10,095 bases of DNA from DASUEB01 sp036275295 (lineage in GTDB: Bacteria; Bacteroidota; Bacteroidia; Flavobacteriales_D; Luteibaculaceae), in the NCBI GenBank assembly GCA_036275295.1, contig DASUEB010000028.1, positions 1 to 10,095 of the forward strand. Reading direction: 5' to 3'. Shown here piece after piece: positions 7,487 through 10,095 of this stretch. Positions within the stretch are counted from its first letter, which is position 1, and every line of letters begins with the position of its first letter. The notes beneath the pieces are model-generated. The model was not told the DNA's origin. It did not search any database and worked only from the letters and a program-made list of their open reading frames with translations. The translations under genes and the position numbers were made by a program.

Positions 7487-7739
7487 GATATTTGATTATA
7501 AGGATGTTTTATTGGTGTTCTTACCTCAATGAGTGTAGATTAATTTCGGACATTTAACGCACGTTAATTAGCCAGAATTTTGATAAAAAAATCAGCCAGA
7601 ATGTTTTTGTAAAATTATTTATAGACGGAATAGAAAATTATTCCATTAATTTGAATTAATTACAGTAGATTAGGTGATTTTTTATTATTTTTGCTCATCG
7701 AATTTATTTAGTCGACGTTTAATATACCTCACTTCGTCT
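7487..7739. other. AT-rich intergenic region upstream of the two-gene secreted-protein operon
   Basis: This 253-base gap has no gene. It must hold any promoter for the 6215-7486 gene, but no TTG/TAnnTTTG pair at correct spacing was found; a TATAAT lies at 7495-7500 on the minus strand. AGCCAGAAT occurs twice, 24 bases apart (7570-7578 and 7594-7602). ATTAATT and AATTAAT (7645-7660) form a short AT palindrome. No GC-rich terminator for the 7740 gene is seen, so read-through is possible. Confidence 0.5.
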
Positions 7740-8507
7740 TCACCGCAATGATCTGATTAGACTAACTCCAAAATCAAAGTTTATTGCTTCATTTCTGAAT
7801 GCATTTACCTTTGTAACCTTGCTCTGCTTCAGAGTTGGTTTGAGTGAAATCCCCCAATTATCATGGGTATATTGTAACCCTAGACCGAATCCGAACAGGG
7901 TTGCGTATGCGTTTGCGGCTGATCCTTTGATTATTTCAGGTTGATTTATATTACGGTTTTGTTCCACCCAGCTGCCATTGACCTCTACTGTAGATTGAAT
8001 ACCAAATAGTAAAGTAGTTTCCAAAGTGCCTAAAACAGCAAGTCGGTCAGTAATCCGCAAGAGAGGATGTTCAATTCCCGCGCTAATACCCAACATAGGT
8101 GTTTTCTCATTATAGTTTAGATCCATTGGAACGTAGCCTCTCTGCTGATCAACTGCATAGTGTCGAAAAGAACTTCTTTTCTGCATATACCCAAAACCTC
8201 CCGCGATAAACAAAACTGCTTCACTGTTTTTTATTTTTTTACGAGTACTGATGAATACCTGGTGCAATCTGAATGGAGAATCATAGTTGTCTAAATTAAT
8301 GGATGAGCTGTCTGTAAAGATGGCTTCAATAGATTTTTTTCCAGCGTAATTGTATTGCGATAAGCGGTCAATGGCTGCCTTTTGGCCAATTCCGGAGGAA
8401 AATGGATCACTGTAAGTGTAGGTTATTCCGATGGTTTGAGCCAACAATCGCGAGGAGAAACCTATGAAGAACAGTAAGGTTAAAATTTTGCTTTCTAATT
8501 TCAGCAT
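7740..8507 (-). CDS. Predicted outer-membrane beta-barrel-like protein, function unknown
   Basis: The 255-residue product starts with a signal peptide (1-24, ending LLAQ) and has no cysteine, as is usual for outer-membrane barrels. Alternating polar and apolar strands dominate: AVLFIAGGFGYMQ (97-109), TPMLGISAGIEHP (136-148), LAVLGTLETTLLFGIQST (156-173), ANAYATLFGFGLGLQYTH (198-215), WGISLKPTLKQ (218-228) and a final FDFGVSLIRSL. The Gly/aromatic-rich strands fit a small barrel of perhaps eight strands, an inference from composition rather than a family match. It is shorter than, and lacks clear resemblance to, PorP/SprF proteins. The start ATG (8505-8507) gives a good signal peptide. It is the first of three same-strand genes for exported proteins, but the 253-base gap to the next leaves co-transcription open. 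It is AT-rich: 8221-8280 contains 20 G or C in 60 bases. Confidence 0.8.
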   Translation of the reverse strand: MLKLESKILTLLFFIGFSSRLLAQTIGITYTYSDPFSSGIGQKAAIDRLSQYNYAGKKSIEAIFTDSSSINLDNYDSPFRLHQVFISTRKKIKNSEAVLFIAGGFGYMQKRSSFRHYAVDQQRGYVPMDLNYNEKTPMLGISAGIEHPLLRITDRLAVLGTLETTLLFGIQSTVEVNGSWVEQNRNINQPEIIKGSAANAYATLFGFGLGLQYTHDNWGISLKPTLKQSKVTKVNAFRNEAINFDFGVSLIRSLR

Positions 8508-8675
8508 ATTCTTTTTTAAAGCACAATGATACTCGAGGTCGAATTTTAGACGGATATTTTTTGCGTTATTTTAATGTTAAAAATTTGTTAATCAGTTATA
8601 TCAGATTTGATTCCATCATGTAATCTTTAGTCCACCTTCTGGAAACACGAATTAACAAGTGTTTTGATTATATGC

Positions 8676-8683
8676 TAAATTTG
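8676..8683 (+). promoter_or_regulatory. Possible -7 promoter element of the MDR oxidoreductase gene
   Basis: TAAATTTG matches the Bacteroidota -7 consensus TAnnTTTG exactly and lies 22 bases before the ATG at 8706 and 34 before that at 8718. No TTG is present at the expected 19-21 base spacing; a TTG at 8664-8666 is too close. It sits in a 198- to 210-base divergent gap that otherwise holds nothing recognised. Confidence 0.4.
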
Positions 8684-8717
8684 AGTACATCCTTTAATCA
8701 TCTCTATGGAGCGCACC

Positions 8718-9629
8718 ATGAAAGCGGCCGTTTGCACGGCCTATGGCAAACCCAATACGGTTAAATTAGCTCGTGTCCCGGTACCTATTCCCAAACCGGG
8801 TCAAATGCTGATTCGAATTCGGGCAACTGCGCTTAATTCAGGCGATGTTCGGGTAAGGGGACTCAAGGTTAGTGGATGGATGAAGGCTGCGATGTTACTG
8901 GTGTTGGGTTGGAATAAACCCCGGAAACCCATTTTGGGAACCGTCTTTGCTGGTAAAGTGGAGGAAATTAACGGCGATTCTAAACGATTTCGCCCGGGCG
9001 ACCGCGTCTTTGGATTAACCGGTTTTGGTTTTGGATGTCATGCGCAATACCTGTGCGTGTCGGCCGATGGATTGGTAGAGCATATGCCCGAAGGCGCCAG
9101 TTTCACCGAAGCAGCAGCCCTGCTATTTGGCGGACAAACCGCGCATTATTTCCTGAGCAGGGCCGCGATCAAACCCCAAAGTCAGTTGCTGGTGTTGGGT
9201 GCCGGCGGATCGGTGGGTATTGCGGCAGTTCAATACGGATTGATCGCCGGAGCTGAGGTAACAGCCCTGTGTGGCGCCAGAGCACGAGAGATGGTTTATC
9301 GCCTGGGCGCACATCATATCATCGACTATCGGCAAGTTGCCTTACCAAATATCACCGCCCGGTTCGACGTCATCTTCGATGCGGTAGGCTTATATCCCAA
9401 AAAGGCGGTTAGGCACCTACTCAAATCCGGAGGCAAATACAGAACCGTGGGGGGCATGAACTTCGCTGCCGAAGAGGCTCAGCAGCTCCTTTGGCTGAAA
9501 CAACAATACGAGAGGGGCCTGCTCAGAGCGGTCGTCGATTCTGTCTATCCCCTCGATGAAATCGCAGCGGCACATAGCCATGTCGACTCTTTTCACAAGG
9601 TAGGCAACGTAGTTGTAACAGTGGATTAA
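8718..9629 (+). CDS. Zinc-free MDR-family NAD(P)-dependent alcohol dehydrogenase / quinone oxidoreductase-like protein
   Basis: This 303-residue cytoplasmic enzyme belongs to the medium-chain dehydrogenase/reductase superfamily. An N-terminal GroES-like domain (1 to about 120) contains PGQMLIRIRATALNSGD (28-43) and FRPGDRVFG (91-99). It is followed by a Rossmann fold with the dinucleotide loop GAGGSVG (161-167) and a DVIFDAVG strand (217-224). The catalytic- and structural-zinc cysteine sets of classical alcohol dehydrogenases are missing, so it is likely a zinc-independent, NADPH-using reductase of quinones or enones, as in the QOR branch; the substrate is unknown. The start at 8718 is preferred because MKAAVCTAYG is the usual opening and GGAG lies six bases before it; an in-frame ATG at 8706 would add four residues. 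The length is slightly below the family's usual 310-330. It is a monocistronic gene, divergent from the barrel-like gene. Confidence 0.93.
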   Translation: MKAAVCTAYGKPNTVKLARVPVPIPKPGQMLIRIRATALNSGDVRVRGLKVSGWMKAAMLLVLGWNKPRKPILGTVFAGKVEEINGDSKRFRPGDRVFGLTGFGFGCHAQYLCVSADGLVEHMPEGASFTEAAALLFGGQTAHYFLSRAAIKPQSQLLVLGAGGSVGIAAVQYGLIAGAEVTALCGARAREMVYRLGAHHIIDYRQVALPNITARFDVIFDAVGLYPKKAVRHLLKSGGKYRTVGGMNFAAEEAQQLLWLKQQYERGLLRAVVDSVYPLDEIAAAHSHVDSFHKVGNVVVTVD

Positions 9630-9638
9630 GTCTTTTTG

Positions 9639-9700
9639 AAGCGGGCCCTCAAGCCCAGCGCCTTTCCGCGCTACAAAAGGCAAAAGAGCCAAAGCGGAAT
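9639..9700. repeat. Hairpin-rich stretch after the oxidoreductase gene, possible dispersed repeat
   Basis: Several complementary arms are packed into about 60 bases: GGGC/GCCC around CCTCAA, TTCCGC (9664-9669) with GCGGAA (9694-9699), and inside that GGC (9679-9681) with GCC (9688-9690). It has no coding potential. The layout, including CGCTACAA (9669-9676), recalls hairpin repeats scattered between genes in Bacteroidota genomes; this resemblance is from memory and unverified. Confidence 0.4.
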
Positions 9701-9711
9701 GCGTGAAAAAA

Positions 9712-9771
9712 CAAAGTCGGAAAGCATACACCGATGGCGGCACTTCCCGACTTTGAACCCGTCTTCGGGTT
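9712..9771 (+). terminator. Tandem hairpins, the second a likely intrinsic terminator of the oxidoreductase gene
   Basis: The first hairpin pairs CAAAGTCGG (9712-9720) with CCGACTTTG (9747-9755), extended after one mismatch by AAG/CTT, with an 18-base loop. Directly abutting it is AACCCG (9756-9761), loop TCTT, CGGGTT (9766-9771), followed by the T-rich TAATTCTTGTTGTT on the plus strand. The compact second stem fits an intrinsic terminator, giving the message a structured 3' UTR of about 140 bases. A separate small RNA is an alternative. Confidence 0.5.
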
Positions 9772-10095
9772 AATTCTTGTTGTTGCCCCAATCAGCTATT
9801 CATGCGATTGCAAGGCCTGAAGGCAGCCGACTACAGATCGACTGGCATATCCCAATACTCTTGATTCGTTTCGGCTCCGATGTTGGATAGTTCCCATCGA
9901 GTGTTTAACCACAGCGTGTGGTGGTTGATGTCGGTTCGGAGGGCGATTCAAAAAACGAGTGAGCTGGTAGTTAGGTAAACGGGTTGCGCCGAAGAAATGT
10001 TTCGTTTTAATAAATTTTTTCTGGAAGGATTTAATAACCTTTTGTCAGTCAGGTTTTTATTTGTTCTTCGGGGTGTAAATCAGGGTGGTGTGTAT
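9772..10095. other. Region without a convincing gene; possible decayed minus-strand coding remnant
   Basis: No open frame with a plausible start and length is present in these 324 bases. On the minus strand, codons 9831-9947 encode a protein-like tail ending NQEYWDMPVDL and a TAG stop at 9831-9833, but a TGA at 9948-9950 closes the frame upstream. A different frame continues coding-like sequence (GATRLPNYQLTRF) further upstream. This could be a frameshifted gene fragment. CCACA-GCG-TGTGG (9909-9921) is a short perfect hairpin. At the far edge two minus-strand frames enter from outside and stop after 12 and 14 codons, so a neighbouring gene could end there. Confidence 0.35.

Noticed and set aside
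8508..8705. Search for a small gene or RNA in the divergent gap.
   Set aside because: Only AT-rich sequence and a promoter-like box were seen; no start-stop pair or stable hairpin stands out.
9417..9791. 124-residue minus-strand open frame.
   Set aside because: Its 3' two-thirds is antisense to the oxidoreductase, and its start lies in the hairpin-rich non-coding stretch.
9811..9829. AAGGCCTGAAGGCAGCC looked like the conserved tip of the signal recognition particle RNA.
   Set aside because: The GGAA-type tetraloop and the asymmetric loop are incomplete, and the flanks do not pair into a stem.

Overview
The window looks like chromosomal DNA from a member of the Bacteroidota. The main evidence is a secreted protein with a type IX secretion (T9SS) type A C-terminal sorting tail, a second secreted protein with the W-S-P-x-x-G-L Ig-like motif common in that phylum, short leader peptides ending in AQ, and promoter-like boxes of the Bacteroidota TAnnTTTG type rather than sigma-70 boxes. 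Genus and family cannot be fixed from the sequence. Eight protein genes are supported. No tRNA, rRNA, insertion sequence, CRISPR array or phage gene was seen.

Left part (1-3929): a minus-strand pair encodes a 12-helix MATE efflux pump (1802-3232) and, overlapping it by four bases (ATGA), a secreted CocE/NonD-type serine hydrolase (1-1805) that runs off the left edge. Divergent from the pump is msrB (3354-3929), a lipoprotein methionine-R-sulfoxide reductase with all metal-binding and redox cysteines. A 245-base convergent gap (3930-4174) with tandem, direct and inverted repeats separates it from queG (4175-5113, minus), the epoxyqueuosine reductase of tRNA queuosine synthesis. These genes are GC-balanced housekeeping or stress functions.

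Middle part (5204-8507): three minus-strand genes for exported proteins, clearly more AT-rich than the flanks. In transcription order they are a predicted outer-membrane beta-barrel-like protein (7740-8507), a cysteine-rich exported protein of unknown function (6215-7486), and a T9SS type A cargo protein (5204-6187). The last two are 27 bases apart and probably form an operon, which ends in a plausible terminator at 5163-5194. This is the accessory-looking part of the window and the best candidate for something undescribed, but no enzymatic or defence signature can be read in it.

Right part (8508-10095): a divergent gene encodes a zinc-free MDR (quinone oxidoreductase-like) NAD(P)-dependent oxidoreductase (8718-9629). 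It is followed by a highly structured non-coding stretch with several hairpins, one of which looks like an intrinsic terminator (9756-9771), and about 320 bases without a convincing gene. That last stretch may hold a decayed protein-coding remnant on the minus strand.

No complete novel multi-gene system could be recognised. The points most worth a second look are the AT-rich secreted-protein trio, the structured 3' region after the oxidoreductase, the possibly dispersed hairpin repeats in two intergenic gaps, and the possible gene remnant near the right edge.
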